Origin: Vibrio variabilis
Lineage (GTDB): Bacteria > Pseudomonadota > Gammaproteobacteria > Enterobacterales > Vibrionaceae
Direction of reading: 5' to 3'
DNA: 64,000 bases
Assembly: GCF_003263785.1 (NCBI RefSeq)
Contig: NZ_JYJK01000047.1
Location: 1 to 64,000, forward strand
In this document: piece after piece, positions 1 to 9,913 of the stretch
Position numbering within the stretch: position 1 is the stretch's first letter
How the letters are laid out: each line of letters opens with the position of its first letter
Notes under the pieces: generated by a model
The model's input: only the letters and a program-made list of their open reading frames with translations
Databases searched by the model: none
Told to the model about the DNA's origin: nothing
Made by a program: the position numbers and the translations under genes

Positions 1-15
1 TTTAATTTTAGAAAG

Positions 16-42
16 AGCCCGTTTGAAAGAACGGGCTTTTTT
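16..42 (+). terminator. Hairpin with T-run before tRNA-Thr
   Basis: An 8-bp perfect stem (AGCCCGTT at 16-23, AACGGGCT at 30-37) with a six-base loop runs into six T's, the form of a Rho-independent terminator. It lies only 24 bases before the tRNA-Thr gene. The rRNA operon it presumably ends lies before the window, so its role (true terminator, or read-through hairpin inside the operon) cannot be settled here. Confidence 0.7.
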
Positions 43-65
43 AGTCCCTAAGGACAAACCACGAT

Positions 66-141
<76 letters not shown>

Positions 142-187
142 GTATTTAGAGTCATCTTGCAGAGCAAGGTGCACCCAAACAAGATTT

Positions 188-306
188 TGTTTGGCGACCA
201 TAGCATTGTGGACCCACCTGATTCCATGCCGAACTCAGAAGTGAAACGCAATAGCGCCGATGGTAGTGTGGGGCTTCCCCATGTGAGAGTAGGACATCGC
301 CAGGCT
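188..306 (+). rRNA. rrf: 5S ribosomal RNA
   Basis: The sequence has the standard gammaproteobacterial 5S core, including the CCATGCCGAACTCAGAAGTG segment and the GATGGTAGTGTGGGG helix region. The ends pair (TGTTTGGCGA with TCGCCAGGCT, allowing G-U). Length is about 119 bases, normal for 5S. It follows tRNA-Thr and is followed by a terminator, so it is the distal 5S of an rrn operon whose 16S and 23S genes lie outside the window. Exact ends are set by pairing and could be off by one or two bases. Confidence 0.95.
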
Positions 307-315
307 TTATTTCCG

Positions 316-341
316 CGCCTCAGCATAAGCTGGGGCGTTTT
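316..341 (+). terminator. rrn operon terminator
   Basis: Stem CGCCTCAGC (316-324) pairs with GCTGGGGCG (329-337) with one G-U pair and the loop ATAA, followed by TTTTC. It lies ten bases after the 5S gene and should end the rRNA transcript. Confidence 0.85.
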
Positions 342-533
342 CGTATCTGTTGTTTGTAGATTTCCTATCATAAATCGAATGGCAGAGTACTCTTGCTGAT
401 GTCTATATTCCTTAGCCACCAGAGCACCAGCACCCCTCTTAAATTTCGTAGCCTGTCTATTTATTACTATTAGCATGATTTTGCTACTGATTCAGTTACA
501 CTTTAAAGCATGTTTCTGAACTAGTTATCTATT

Positions 534-1103
534 ATGAGCTCACAACTACCATTTATTATCTCGGGTGGGCCAGGTTCTGGAAAAACCACATTACTAGAAG
601 CGCTTGGGGAGCTGGGTTTTCAGATATTTCCTGAGGTTCCTAGGCTGCTCATTGAGCAGCAATCTAGACTTGATGATGGTGTATTGCCGTGGACGCAACT
701 TGAACGCTTTGCGGAAATGTGTTTCCAGGAAATGGTTATTCAAAGAGACCTTGCTCAACAATCGAAACAGCTCAGCTTTCTCGACCGGGCTATACCTGAC
801 GTATGCGCTTATTTGGGGTTTGGAAATCTTCCAGTTTCAGATGATATCTCTCGTCAGGCTAACAAAGGATATCAGCAGACAGTCTTGTTTTGTATGCCCA
901 CTCGTGAGACTTATGTACAAGATGAACTACGCCCTTATCCATTTGAAGAAGCACTGTCGATTCATCAAGCGCTGTATTTGCAGTATCAAAGCTTAGGATT
1001 TCAAGTTATTGAGATCCCGTTAATGTCTGTACAACAGCGGGTCGAGTTTGTTGTTGAACTGTGTCAAACTCATACTGCAACTACAATTAGCAAGGAGAGC
1101 TAA
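534..1103 (+). CDS. AAA-family ATP/GTP-binding protein (AAA_28-like)
   Basis: The 189-residue protein opens with a clean Walker A motif, GGPGSGKTT, at about residues 11-19, followed by a region like the AAA_28 kinase/ATPase family. A segment near residue 83, SFLDRAIPDV, is where that family has its second conserved Asp. No membrane segment or signal peptide is visible. The substrate is unknown; small P-loop proteins of this type are often called predicted nucleoside kinases or ATPases. It ends six bases before yihY and may share its transcript. The Shine-Dalgarno sequence is weak. Confidence 0.8.
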   Translation: MSSQLPFIISGGPGSGKTTLLEALGELGFQIFPEVPRLLIEQQSRLDDGVLPWTQLERFAEMCFQEMVIQRDLAQQSKQLSFLDRAIPDVCAYLGFGNLPVSDDISRQANKGYQQTVLFCMPTRETYVQDELRPYPFEEALSIHQALYLQYQSLGFQVIEIPLMSVQQRVEFVVELCQTHTATTISKES

Positions 1104-1109
1104 GGAACA

Positions 1110-2045
1110 ATGCACGACAAATTGCCTCGTCAACTCATAGAGCCTGTCTCTCACTTACTGTGCTTTGTTCGTTATTTGATTCAGCGCATGTCTCATGACC
1201 GAGTGAATGTCAACGCCGGCTATCTTACGTATATCACGTTACTCTCTATCGTGCCTATGTTGACAGTTCTGTTGTCAGTGTTGTCCTCATTTTCAATATT
1301 TGCCAATGTTGGTGAAGTGCTACAAAATTTTATCATCCAACACTTTGTGCCCGCAGCCGGTGATGCTGTGTATACGGCACTCACTGAGTTTGTTGCTAAT
1401 ACCGGTCGTATGACCGCAATAGGTAGTGGTTTTTTGTTTGTCGCCGCCTTGATGCTCATCTCCAATATCGACAACAATCTCAATTACATCTGGCGAGTCA
1501 AAGTAAAGCGACGTCCGGTGTTCTCCTTCTCTATGTATTGGATGATATTGACCCTTGGACCAATCTTGGTTGGTGCCAGTATTGTAGGAACCTCCTATCT
1601 CACGTCATTAAAGATCTTGGAGCATGAGCTACTCAGTGGTGCGTTTAGTTTCTTTTTAGGCTGGTTGCCAGCTTTTCTTGCACTGTTAGCATTCACTGGG
1701 CTTTATGTTCTCGTTCCTAATAAGAAAGTCTATTTAAGCCATGCCATTATTGGCGCTGCAGTGGCGACATTATTATTTGAAGTGAGTAAGAAAGGCTTCG
1801 CGTACTACATTACTCAGTTCCCTTCTTATCAGCTGATTTATGGGGCGCTAGCGGCTATTCCAATCCTTTTTCTCTGGATCTATTTATGTTGGTTTATCGT
1901 TTTGATCGGTGCCGAGTTCACAGCTGCACTAGGAGAGAAAGAACACTGGCGGCTAAATAGCCCCGTGATACAATCGACAGCCGAAAAAAAGCAATTGACC
2001 CAAAAGGAACAACCGAGTGATAGCACTGATACAGAGAGTGAGTGA
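1110..2045 (+). CDS. yihY: YihY/BrkB family inner membrane protein
   Basis: This 311-residue protein belongs to the YihY/virulence factor BrkB family, integral inner membrane proteins of unresolved function, despite the old RNase BN name. About six hydrophobic segments are visible, with the typical early motif [20 protein letters not shown] near residues 30-50 and [10 protein letters not shown] near the end. The tail after about residue 280 is polar and rich in Gln, Lys and Ser. The 3' end overlaps the GTG start of dtd by 29 bases, and yihY-dtd-fabY(yiiD) is the E. coli order, so the three probably form an operon. SD AAGGA precedes the ATG. Confidence 0.93.
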   Translation: MHDKLPRQLIEPVSHLLCFVRYLIQRMSHDRVNVNAGYLTYITLLSIVPMLTVLLSVLSSFSIFANVGEVLQNFIIQHFVPAAGDAVYTALTEFVANTGRMTAIGSGFLFVAALMLISNIDNNLNYIWRVKVKRRPVFSFSMYWMILTLGPILVGASIVGTSYLTSLKILEHELLSGAFSFFLGWLPAFLALLAFTGLYVLVPNKKVYLSHAIIGAAVATLLFEVSKKGFAYYITQFPSYQLIYGALAAIPILFLWIYLCWFIVLIGAEFTAALGEKEHWRLNSPVIQSTAEKKQLTQKEQPSDSTDTESE

Positions 2046-2450
2046 GTCTGCTGTTAAGGTTGACGGAAAAACGGTCGGCGAAATCGGTAAAGGTCTGTTG
2101 GTCTTGTTAGGTGTTGAAAAGGACGATGATGAAGCAAGGCAAAGCGTTTGGTTGAGCGCGTCACGACCTACCGTGTTTTTGAAGATGAAGCCGGCAAAAT
2201 GAATCTAAACGTCAAGGATGTGGATGGCAGCGTTTTAGTGGTTTCACAATTTACGCTACCAGCGGATACCAAGAAAGGGACTCGTGCAGGCTTTTCTAAA
2301 GGCGCACATCCGGCGGATGCTGAGCGACTATATGACTATTTTGCTGACCATTGTCAGCAGGTATTACCAACAGAACGCGGCCAATTTGCTGCTGATATGA
2401 AAGTGTCACTCATCAACGATGGTCCTGTAACGTTCTGGTTGCAGGTATAA
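2017..2450 (+). CDS. dtd: D-aminoacyl-tRNA deacylase (one-base frameshift)
   Basis: Dtd hydrolyses D-amino acids from mischarged tRNA. The protein starts at GTG 2017 ([11 protein letters not shown]) inside the end of yihY. The first frame runs through GVEKDDDEA, then reads out of frame near 2136; the next frame resumes [20 protein letters not shown] and runs to [11 protein letters not shown]. The catalytic-region motifs [14 protein letters not shown] and NDGPVTFW are intact. Restoring one A in the AA at 2136-2137 gives an unbroken protein of 144 residues, against 145 in E. coli. I read this as a sequencing deletion. If real, the gene would be dead. Confidence 0.92.
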
Positions 2451-2488
2451 ACGAGTAACGCGTTAAGTTTACATGCGAAAGGATATCT

Positions 2489-3409
2489 ATGTTTAAACTC
2501 ATTACTCCCAAGACAGAAAATCAGCTCAGCAAGTACTACCACTTTCGATGGCAGATGTTACGTGAGCCGTGGCGACTGCCGGTGGGATCAGAGCGTGATG
2601 AGTACGACGAAATGAGTCATCACCGCATGATTGTCGATGGTCGCGGAAGGCCTATGGCGATTGGACGTTTGTATATCACGCCCGACAATGAAGGCCAGAT
2701 CCGCTACATGGCGGTAAAGAGCAGTCGTCGCGACAAAGGCATGGGCTCATTAGTGTTGGTTGCACTCGAGTCTTTTGCTCGTCAAGAAGGCGTTAAGCGC
2801 CTGGTATGTAATGCCCGAGAAGACGCCATCTCTTTCTATGAGAAAAATGGCTTTAGCAGCCAAGGCGAGCTTAACGACCAGAAAGGGCCAGTACGTCACC
2901 AGCAGATGGTGAAACCGCTTGATCCTTTAGCCAAAGTTCTTCGCAGACCAGAATGGTGCGCAGAGCTGCAAGAGCGCTGGGAACAGCAAATACCTATTAG
3001 CGACAAGATGGGTATTAAGATCAATCAATATACTGGCTATCGCTTTGAATGCAGTGCGCAGCTCAATCCTAACCTCAACCCGCATAACACTATGTTTGCT
3101 GGTTCCGCATTTACGTTGGCAACGTTAACGGGTTGGGGCATGACTTGGCTACTGATGCGTGAGCGTGGTTTAGTAGCGGATATCGTGCTGGCAGATAGCC
3201 GAATTCGCTATCGACACCCAGTAGAGTCAAGTCCGGTCTCAGTTACGTCTCTGGATGGTATCAGTGGTGATTTAGACCGGTTAGCGGCAGGTAAGAAGGC
3301 GCGTATCGTGATTAACGTAACTATCTACAGTGATGACACGCCAGCAGTCGAGTTCGTCGGCACCTACATGCTCTTACCCAATTATCACGACAAACTACTG
3401 TCGAGTTAA
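2489..3409 (+). CDS. fabY: Bifunctional GNAT acetyltransferase/thioesterase (FabY/YiiD)
   Basis: The 306-residue protein is a fusion. Residues 1 to about 145 are a GNAT N-acetyltransferase fold, with the acyl-CoA loop around RDKGMGSLVLVAL and the strand ISFYEKNGF. Residues from about 165 are the YiiD C-terminal thioesterase-like (hotdog) domain with NPHNTMFAGSAFTLATLTGWG. E. coli YiiD/FabY has this architecture and is linked to fatty-acid synthesis initiation. SD AAAGGA sits eight bases before the ATG. It is the third gene of the yihY-dtd-fabY block. Confidence 0.88.
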   Translation: MFKLITPKTENQLSKYYHFRWQMLREPWRLPVGSERDEYDEMSHHRMIVDGRGRPMAIGRLYITPDNEGQIRYMAVKSSRRDKGMGSLVLVALESFARQEGVKRLVCNAREDAISFYEKNGFSSQGELNDQKGPVRHQQMVKPLDPLAKVLRRPEWCAELQERWEQQIPISDKMGIKINQYTGYRFECSAQLNPNLNPHNTMFAGSAFTLATLTGWGMTWLLMRERGLVADIVLADSRIRYRHPVESSPVSVTSLDGISGDLDRLAAGKKARIVINVTIYSDDTPAVEFVGTYMLLPNYHDKLLSS

Positions 3410-3413
3410 CAGG

Positions 3414-3446
3414 TTAGCCCTCACCTCATGGTGGGGGCTAATTTTA
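3414..3446. terminator. Terminator between convergent fabY and asmA-like gene
   Basis: TTAGCCCTCACC (3414-3425) pairs with GGTGGGGGCTAA (3430-3441), with one G-U, followed on the plus strand by TTTTATT. It ends the fabY transcript and overlaps the last codons of the convergent AsmA-like gene. Confidence 0.7.
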
Positions 3447-5335
3447 TTGGCAGCTCTTTATTGGTGTTGTGGTGATATCGCCAGTAAGCATGTGTAGTTT
3501 ATAAGTGCTCTTACAGGACTCGGTTAGCTCGATGTTGAGAGCTTCAAGGGGCTGCGAGCTCAAATCAATACTCTGCTTCGTTTCACCATTAAGATGTTCG
3601 CTAACAATCTTAAATGGCATCAGCTCAACTCTCCCTCGATCTGCGGTTAATTTCAGCGGGGTAATATCGACTGAAAACGGCGCCTGAGCGTGTTCTGTTA
3701 TAACTTCTGTATTATAGAAATTCGCGCTAAGCGCTCCAGATACTGTTTGAGAGAAGGCATGTTTATCAGCAATCAAAGCGTTCATTTCTAACTCGATATC
3801 AGCTGCACCGGTAAACCCTAGCGCAGAAGGGCTACTTAGGTACTGGGTAAGCTGCACAGGCATTGAGAAAGCGTTGGCGCTGACTTTAAGCGGTTGGCTT
3901 GGCGCAGCAAAGTCTAGCTCGGCATTGGCCGTTAGATAACCTTGCTCGAATGGGACAAATAAGCGATTCAACTGCCACTTGCCTTGCTTGCTCTCGGTTT
4001 CAACAATGATCTGATTAGCGAGCACCTTGTCGATACTGGCGCTATTGGCAGATGCCGTTGCTTTTCCTTGCCACAATCCCCACTGGTAGTCTTTTTTAAG
4101 GACGAGGTCATTTGCCTCCATATTGAAGCCAGTGACTTGCCAAAATGGCTTACTGGCCAATTGAATCCACTGAGAGCGATTAAAGGTCGCGTTATCAATA
4201 GAGATCGTCTTGATGTCGTTGACGTCGATGTCATTAAACAGAGTCAGTAAAGAGGCATCGCCAGATTCTTGGATAAACTTGATGCCATCAATATTAACCT
4301 TATCCAGCTTTACTGTGTTGGGGTGAGTTCTCCCGACACTTGTACGCGCCCTTGCTCAAACCGTGTATCTAAGTCGGCTATTTGGATCTGATCTTTACTA
4401 GCGTAGAGTTCTATCGTTGGCTCGATAAACTCAAATCCTTGCCAGACGATTTGATCCGCATCGATAGAAAGGTAAGCTTGCTGCTGAGACCATGGCGTTT
4501 TATCGAGCTCCAGTCCCTCAACAGAGGCGCTGATGTTGCTGATCTTACTGCCGTTATAATTTAGCGATGAGTTAAGAATATCAAGGCTGTTGATGTGATT
4601 AACGTACTTCCGAAATAAAGACAACCAAGGATCATCAAGATGGGTTTGCTCTAGGCTTAAGCGATTGATGGTGGTGTTCACTAATGACCATCCACGTTCG
4701 AGTTTTTGTGCTTGTGTAGAGATAGTTGCGCCGTTCCATGTGAAGGAAGCGCCGTACAGCTTGCGGTCATTTCCTGCAAGTAGGCCATCAAGTAACACAT
4801 CATGCAGCGCAGAGCCTTGATAATTAAGCTGAGAAGCCTCTAGTTGGATTTCGCCTTGAGATGACATAAGTGAATCACCAGCGACAAGTCCTTTTATTTG
4901 CAGGCGCAGATCGTTGATGATCAGTTCACTGTCGCTGTAATCCATATGATCAATCGCCAGGTTTTCGATCTGCCAGCGTTCAATCAACTCTAACGGTAGT
5001 GGTTCTTTGCCATTTAGAGTCGTGCCATCAATCAGCAATTCTTGAACAGTGAGCGGTTGTTGAGCCGACAAATGACCTGCCAACCAAACAGAGAGCGTCG
5101 CAACGTCAATTGGCGGCTGCTCCGCAATCTCAAATCGAGCATTTTCAAACGTGATCTGATTAGGATAGTGATAGTGAACGGCTTCACTGGTGACATGGAT
5201 ATCGAGCAGTTTCTCTAGCGCGTAACTGACCATTGGCTTTGCGTATTGAGTGTGCAATACCCCAAATACCAGCAAAATGGAAAGCAGACCCAGTGCCATG
5301 AGGGCAACGAACAGTGCAACAATCTTTCTTACCAC
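3444..5335 (-). CDS. AsmA family protein (one-base frameshift)
   Basis: This AsmA-like protein is about 630 residues once repaired. It has one N-terminal membrane anchor (VALFVALMALGLLSILLVFGVL, residues about 7-28), and the rest is a long beta-rich periplasmic region typical of the AsmA/TamB-type bridge-like proteins that move phospholipids or affect outer membrane assembly. The first frame ends at RVQVSGELTPTQ; the second continues TVKLDKVNIDGIKF to the end at 3444. One base restored to the GGGG run at 4320-4323 (plus strand) joins them. It lies upstream in the reading sense of nothing obvious and next to pckA; I see no functional link. Which of the AsmA paralogues it is cannot be told from sequence alone. 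Confidence 0.82.
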
Positions 5336-5387
5336 AGTGACAAAGCCTAATCGTTCAACATAAACAGTAATTTAGCGTGTATGGATG

Positions 5388-5412
5388 AAAAAAGCCCTCT
5401 AAATGAGGGGCT
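5388..5412 (-). terminator. pckA terminator
   Basis: On the minus strand a GC-rich hairpin (AGCCC(C)TC against GAGGGCT with one bulged base) is followed by a T-run (the plus-strand GAAAAAAG at 5388-5393). It follows the pckA stop by about 30 bases. Confidence 0.65.
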
Positions 5413-5444
5413 GGGTTTAAAAAGTTGGATTTCTATCTAACTTA

Positions 5445-7072
5445 TTAGTCTAGCTGCGGGCCTGCTGCAACCAGTGCTTGGCCTTCCGCGTTATCGGTGT
5501 ACTTGTCGAAGTTCGCGATGAAACGCTTAGCAAGATCTTCCGCTTTGCTTTCCCACTGTAGAGGGTCAACATAGGTCTCACGAGGATCTAAGATCGATGG
5601 ATCCACGCCAGGAAGTGAAGTTGGTACTTCTAGGTTAAACACAGGGATATTAGTGGTTTCCGCTTTTTCGATAGAGCCATCAAGGATCGCATCGATAATG
5701 CCGCGAGTATCTTGGATAGAGATACGTTTACCTGTGCCGTTCCAACCCGTGTTAACCAGGTAGCTTCAGCGCCAGCCGCTTCCATACGCTTAACAAGTAC
5801 TTCAGCGTACTTCGTTGGGTGTAACGTTAGGAACGCAGCACCGAAACACGCTGAGAAGGTTGGCGTTGGCTCTGTGATGCCGCGCTCAGTGCCCGCTAGC
5901 TTAGCCGTAAAGCCTGATAGGAAGTGGTACTTAGTTTGCTCTGGAGTTAGCTTAGATACTGGTGGTAGAACACCGAACGCATCAGCAGATAGGAAGATCA
6001 CTTTATTCGCGTGACCGCCTTTCGATACTGGCTTCACAATGTTGTCAATGTGGTGAAGTGGGTACGAAACACGCGTATTTTCTGTTTTCGAACCATCATC
6101 AAAGTCGATAGAGCCATCATTGCGAACAGTCACGTTCTCTAGTAGCGCATCTCTGCGGATCGCATTGTAGATGTCTGGCTCTGCTTCTTTCGATAGGTTG
6201 ATCGTCTTCGCGTAGCAGCCACCTTCGTAGTTGAAGATACCGTCATCATCCCAGCCGTGCTCATCGTCACCGATTAGCGCACGTTTTGGATCGGTCGATA
6301 GGGTGGTTTTCCCTGTCCCTGAAAGGCCGAAGAAAATTGCAACATCACCGTCTTCACCCATGTTCGCAGAACAGTGCATAGAGGCGATATCACGAAGTGG
6401 TAGGAAGTAGTTCATCATTGCGAACATACCTTTCTTCATTTCGCCGCCGTACCAAGTACCACCGATAAGCTGCATTCTTTCAGTTAGGTTGAACACAGTG
6501 AAGTTTTCAGAGTTAAGGCCGTGCTCTTTCCATTTTTGGTTGGTGCACTTAGCGCCATTCATCACAACGAAATCAGGCTCGAAAGTAGCAAGCTCTTCTT
6601 CTGTTGGACGAATGAACATGTTTTTAACGAAGTGCGCTTGCCACGCTACTTCAGTGATAATACGAATGCATAGGCGCGTATCCGGGTTGGTACCGCAGAA
6701 TCCGTCGATCACAAATAAACGTTTATTGGATAGTTGACCAGTAACCAGAGTTTTAAGGTCGTTCCATGCCTCTTGGGACATAGGTTTGTTGTCATTTTTA
6801 ACTTTATCGTTAGTCCACCACATGTTTTCTTCGGTTGTGGCGTCTTTAACAATAAATTTGTCTTTTGGAGAGCGTCCAGTAAAGATTCCCGTATCTACAG
6901 CAACGGCGCCAAGCTCAGTAACTACGCCTTTCTCGTAGCCTTCTAGACCTTCGCGAGTTTCCTCTTCAAATAACTGTTCGTAGCTTGGGTTGCGAACGAT
7001 GTCAGTTACGCCAGTGATTCCGTACTTGGTTAGATCGATTTGTGCAGCCTTGTTAATGTCCATAACGGTCAT
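5445..7072 (-). CDS. pckA: Phosphoenolpyruvate carboxykinase, ATP-type (one-base frameshift)
   Basis: PckA converts oxaloacetate and ATP to PEP, the entry step of gluconeogenesis. The kinase loop [11 protein letters not shown], the [10 protein letters not shown] motif and the GDDEHGWDD metal-binding segment are all visible. The main frame breaks near 5762: after EAAGAEA it should read [16 protein letters not shown] but one base is missing. The second frame carries [20 protein letters not shown] to the end. The repaired protein has 542 residues, against 540 in E. coli. SD AAGGAG lies six bases before the ATG at 7072. A second ATG three codons in is possible. The gene is separated from hslO by 350 bases of AT-rich DNA, where its promoter must lie. 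Confidence 0.95.
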
Positions 7073-7422
7073 AGGTGCTCCTTATTGGATTTTTTGTAGG
7101 GATTTTAAAATTGTAGTAATAATTGTTTAGTTGTTATTTTGTTTTTTATTTTGAACTCCATGCTAGCAACGGATATCCGAGAAAACAGGGAGGTAGTTCA
7201 AAAATTAGTCATCAGTTATTGATGGTTTTAAGTGTTTTGTCACATATTGAATTTAGGTGATTTCTCCTCAAAGCAAACCTTTGCGCTAGATCAAATGTAA
7301 CACATTAAAACCGCCTCTAGTTAGATGTTCTGTTCATGTTTTTTGCAACATTGTTAAAAAAAACGAACAAAAAAAGCCAGTTCGTTAACGAACTGGCTTT
7401 TGGGTCTGAAAACGTTCAGATT
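7073..7422 (-). other. pckA upstream region
   Basis: This 350-base gap between divergent-in-order but co-oriented hslO and pckA is AT-rich with long A and T runs close to the pckA start. It holds the hslO terminator at 7372-7401. A weak CRP-like sequence (TGTGTtacattTGATC, minus strand, near 7290-7310) matches about six of ten core positions, too few to call, although pckA is CRP-controlled in E. coli. No ORF or RNA gene is visible. Confidence 0.5.
7372..7401. terminator. hslO terminator (perfect 30-bp palindrome)
   Basis: AAAAGCCAGTTCGTT (7372-7386) pairs perfectly with AACGAACTGGCTTTT (7387-7401). Read on the minus strand, the hairpin follows the hslO stop by about 20 bases and is followed by more T's, so it should end the hslR-hslO transcript. 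It would also work in the other direction. Confidence 0.85.
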
Positions 7423-8304
7423 TTAGTGCACGGTGTTATCACCAGCGCCTGATTGCGCGTCTGCAAAAATCGCTTTGATTTCTGGTTCATCGAAAGCGTA
7501 CGTGGTACCACAATAATCACAGTGAAGCGCGACTTCGCCATCTTGTGCAAGAATATCCATGATCTCTTCTTGTGCTACTGTTGAAATGGCACCCGCGCTG
7601 CGTTCACGTGAGCAGCCACAGAAAAACTCAACGTGTTTTGGCTCGAATACTTGTACTTTGTCTTGGTTGTACAAGCGATACAGTAGCGTATTCGCCTCTA
7701 GGCCAAACAGCTCTTCGTCTTTTACTGTATTGGTTAGTTGTTCTAGGTGTTCAAAGTCTTCTGCTGAACCAGTGCCATCAGGCATCACCTGTAGCATCAT
7801 ACCTGCCGCATGGGGTTTACCTTCAAACTCACCTGAGCGGATCCACAAACGTGTTTTTAGCTGCTCAGAGCGTTCGAAGTAACCTTCAAGAACTTCAGCA
7901 AGAGTGTCACCTTCTAGGCCAACGACACCTTGGTAGCGCTCGCCCTTGTCAGGAGTGATGGTGATAACTAGGTAGCCTTTGCCCATCATGTCATGGATGT
8001 TAGCATCGTCGGCAATGTCACCTTCCCAACGCGCTACACCACGAAGCTTTTGGTTGTGGTCACCGTTGATGACAGCAAGTGATACCGGACCGTCACCTTG
8101 AAGCTGCATCGTAATCGAGCCTTCAAACTTAAGTGTCGCAGTCAAAAGGCTGGTGGATACAAGCAAGTCACCAAGTAGCTTTTGTAGCGGAGCTGGGTAG
8201 TCCTTGCTTGATAGAATTTCTTGATAAGCTGTATCCAGTTGTACGAGTTCGCCGCGCACAGACAGTTCTTCAAAAAGGTAGCGGTTAAGTATGTTGTTAG
8301 CCAT
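7423..8304 (-). CDS. hslO: Redox-regulated chaperone Hsp33
   Basis: Hsp33 is a cytosolic holdase switched on by oxidation. The 293-residue protein has the family's four zinc-binding cysteines near the C terminus, in FFCGCSRER (CxC) and HCDYCGTTY (CxxC). The N-terminal part ([19 protein letters not shown]) is typical. Length matches E. coli (292). It follows hslR by 15 bases on the same strand, forming the usual hslR-hslO pair. Confidence 0.97.
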   Translation of the reverse strand: MANNILNRYLFEELSVRGELVQLDTAYQEILSSKDYPAPLQKLLGDLLVSTSLLTATLKFEGSITMQLQGDGPVSLAVINGDHNQKLRGVARWEGDIADDANIHDMMGKGYLVITITPDKGERYQGVVGLEGDTLAEVLEGYFERSEQLKTRLWIRSGEFEGKPHAAGMMLQVMPDGTGSAEDFEHLEQLTNTVKDEELFGLEANTLLYRLYNQDKVQVFEPKHVEFFCGCSRERSAGAISTVAQEEIMDILAQDGEVALHCDYCGTTYAFDEPEIKAIFADAQSGAGDNTVH

Positions 8305-8319
8305 TGAGGAAGCTCCAGC

Positions 8320-8706
8320 TTATTGGTGTTTAAATTTAATGATGTCGCGACGCTGTTTCTTGTCAGGTCGACGCTCAGGACTTGGGTTATGTGCGTGCAG
8401 TTTTCTTTTCAACGCGTTGTCTTCTCGCTTGGCGATACTCTCTGAAGTCTCGCTATAGAGAGTCTGGGCTTCCGGTGCACCTCGACGTTGATCAGAGATT
8501 CGCTCAATGACCACGGTTTTCTCTTCATTACCTTGGCGAAGGGCGATGACTGCTCCCAATTCCACTATTTTACTCGGCTTCGAGCGCTGTCCATTGTAGT
8601 GGACTTTGCCGCCGTCGACCATATTTCGTGCGATACTTCTGGTTTTATAGAAGCGAGCAGCCCATAACCATTTGTCCAAACGAACGGAATTATTCTCGGA
8701 ACTCAT
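8320..8706 (-). CDS. hslR: Ribosome-associated heat shock protein Hsp15
   Basis: Hsp15 binds 50S subunits carrying stalled nascent chains and helps ribosome recycling. The 128-residue protein opens with an S4 RNA-binding domain (VRLDKWLWAARFYKTRSIA, then GKVHYNGQRSKPSK) and ends in a basic tail with RRPDKKQRRDIIKF, as in E. coli HslR. It is the first gene of the hslR-hslO pair and is divergent from gspC. Confidence 0.95.
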   Translation of the reverse strand: MSSENNSVRLDKWLWAARFYKTRSIARNMVDGGKVHYNGQRSKPSKIVELGAVIALRQGNEEKTVVIERISDQRRGAPEAQTLYSETSESIAKREDNALKRKLHAHNPSPERRPDKKQRRDIIKFKHQ

Positions 8707-8831
8707 TGTGAATCCTACTTTCTAAGTCAGTATTGGTGAGCCAAACTGAACTAGTGATAGATTTATCTTGTTATTGGTGTACTAAATGGTGCTTAGGTCT
8801 AAAAAATTCAACCCCGAGACTTGCAATAGCA

Positions 8832-8858
8832 TTACTGTCACAGCAGATATGCTATAGT
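8832..8858 (+). promoter_or_regulatory. Candidate gspC promoter
   Basis: An extended -10 (TGcTATAGT, 8850-8858) is preceded at 15 bases by TTACTG (8832-8837), a partial -35. It lies about 95 bases before the GTG of gspC, in the only non-coding stretch upstream of the secretion operon. This is a pattern match by eye; start-site mapping would settle it. Confidence 0.4.
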
Positions 8859-8955
8859 CTGTCGGTTAGCAAAGAGCAAAAAGTTGCTTATATCTTCGAG
8901 ATTTATAACATAGTGAAATATCGGAAAGTTCATTATCTAGCAGGAAGTTAAAAGG

Positions 8956-9882
8956 GTGAAAGGAATATCTATATCGGCGAATGGCATGACCGCTGCCTCT
9001 TTGACTTCATTTTTACGACGTTGTACGCAGTACCAGCCTCAAATTAGCCTTCTCGTTACCTTAATATTACTTGTTATCTCCTGTTGGATCGCGGGGGCTT
9101 TGTTGTGGCAGTTGTTTCCGCAGTCGCACTCCGTAACACGCTGGGTCGCACCAACGGCGGTAAGTACCGCAACTCATGTGCAAACCGCTAAGTTGCAATC
9201 GTCAGATATCAATAACGCCAATATCTTTGGCCGTTACAGCAAAGAGCAAAAAGTGGTGCAAGCGCCAGTAGTAACTGATGCGCCTAAAACTCGTCTTAAT
9301 GTGGTGCTCGTTGGTTCTGTGGTGAGCTCAAATCCAGAGCGTAGTCTTGCGGTTGTTGCTCATCGAGGTAAGCAAGGCACCTATGGTATCGGTGAACAGA
9401 TTGATGGAACCCGTGCGACTGTGAATGCGGTTTTTATCGATCGGATCATCATTTCTAACTCTGGCCGTGATGAAACCGTCATGCTTGAAGGCTTAGAATA
9501 TAAAAAGCTGGAGTTGAATCAGCGCCCGAAAGCCGCCGCTTCTAATATCGCTGGCAATAATCCTATCGACTCCGAAGAGAAGTTAGCGGCGATCCGTAAC
9601 ACCATTACCCAAGATCCACAGCAAATATTCCAATACGTCAGGCTTTCTCAAGTAAAGCGTGATGGCAAGGTAGCAGGTTATCGAGTAAGCCCAGGGCGTG
9701 ACCCTGAACTGTTCAATTCGGTTGGTTTGCAAAATGGCGATATCGCCATCGCACTCAATGGCGCTGACTTAACCGACCCTGCTGCGATGGGGCAGATTTA
9801 TCAATCCATCACCGACCTAACCGAGTTAAACCTCACCGTTGAACGCGATGGACAGCAACATGACATCTTCATTCAGTTTTAG
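8956..9882 (+). CDS. gspC: Type II secretion protein GspC
   Basis: GspC links the inner membrane platform to the secretin GspD. The 308-residue protein has a short cytoplasmic start, one membrane segment (ISLLVTLILLVISCWIAGALLWQLF, residues about 30-54), the periplasmic homology region (NIFGRYS... RLNVVLVGSVVSSNPERSLAVV) and a C-terminal PDZ domain (residues about 210-308, with GYRVSPGRDPELFNSVGLQNGDI). Start is GTG at 8956 with AGGAAG ahead; the ATG eleven codons in is an alternative. First gene of a twelve-gene operon. Confidence 0.93.
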   Translation: MKGISISANGMTAASLTSFLRRCTQYQPQISLLVTLILLVISCWIAGALLWQLFPQSHSVTRWVAPTAVSTATHVQTAKLQSSDINNANIFGRYSKEQKVVQAPVVTDAPKTRLNVVLVGSVVSSNPERSLAVVAHRGKQGTYGIGEQIDGTRATVNAVFIDRIIISNSGRDETVMLEGLEYKKLELNQRPKAAASNIAGNNPIDSEEKLAAIRNTITQDPQQIFQYVRLSQVKRDGKVAGYRVSPGRDPELFNSVGLQNGDIAIALNGADLTDPAAMGQIYQSITDLTELNLTVERDGQQHDIFIQF

Positions 9883-9913
9883 TCATGTCGACCGTATTAC
9901 AAGGGAGCAATAA

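Noticed and set aside
5445..7072. Programmed frameshift or true pseudogene in pckA and the other split genes
   Set aside because: The breaks have no slippery site with a stimulator in common, hit thirteen unrelated genes, and vary between +1 and -1. Sequencing error explains all of them.
7286..7310. CRP site upstream of pckA
   Set aside because: Only about six of ten core positions match.
8733..8951. A 72-codon ORF before gspC
   Set aside because: It overlaps the likely promoter, has no SD, and its protein looks like translated spacer.
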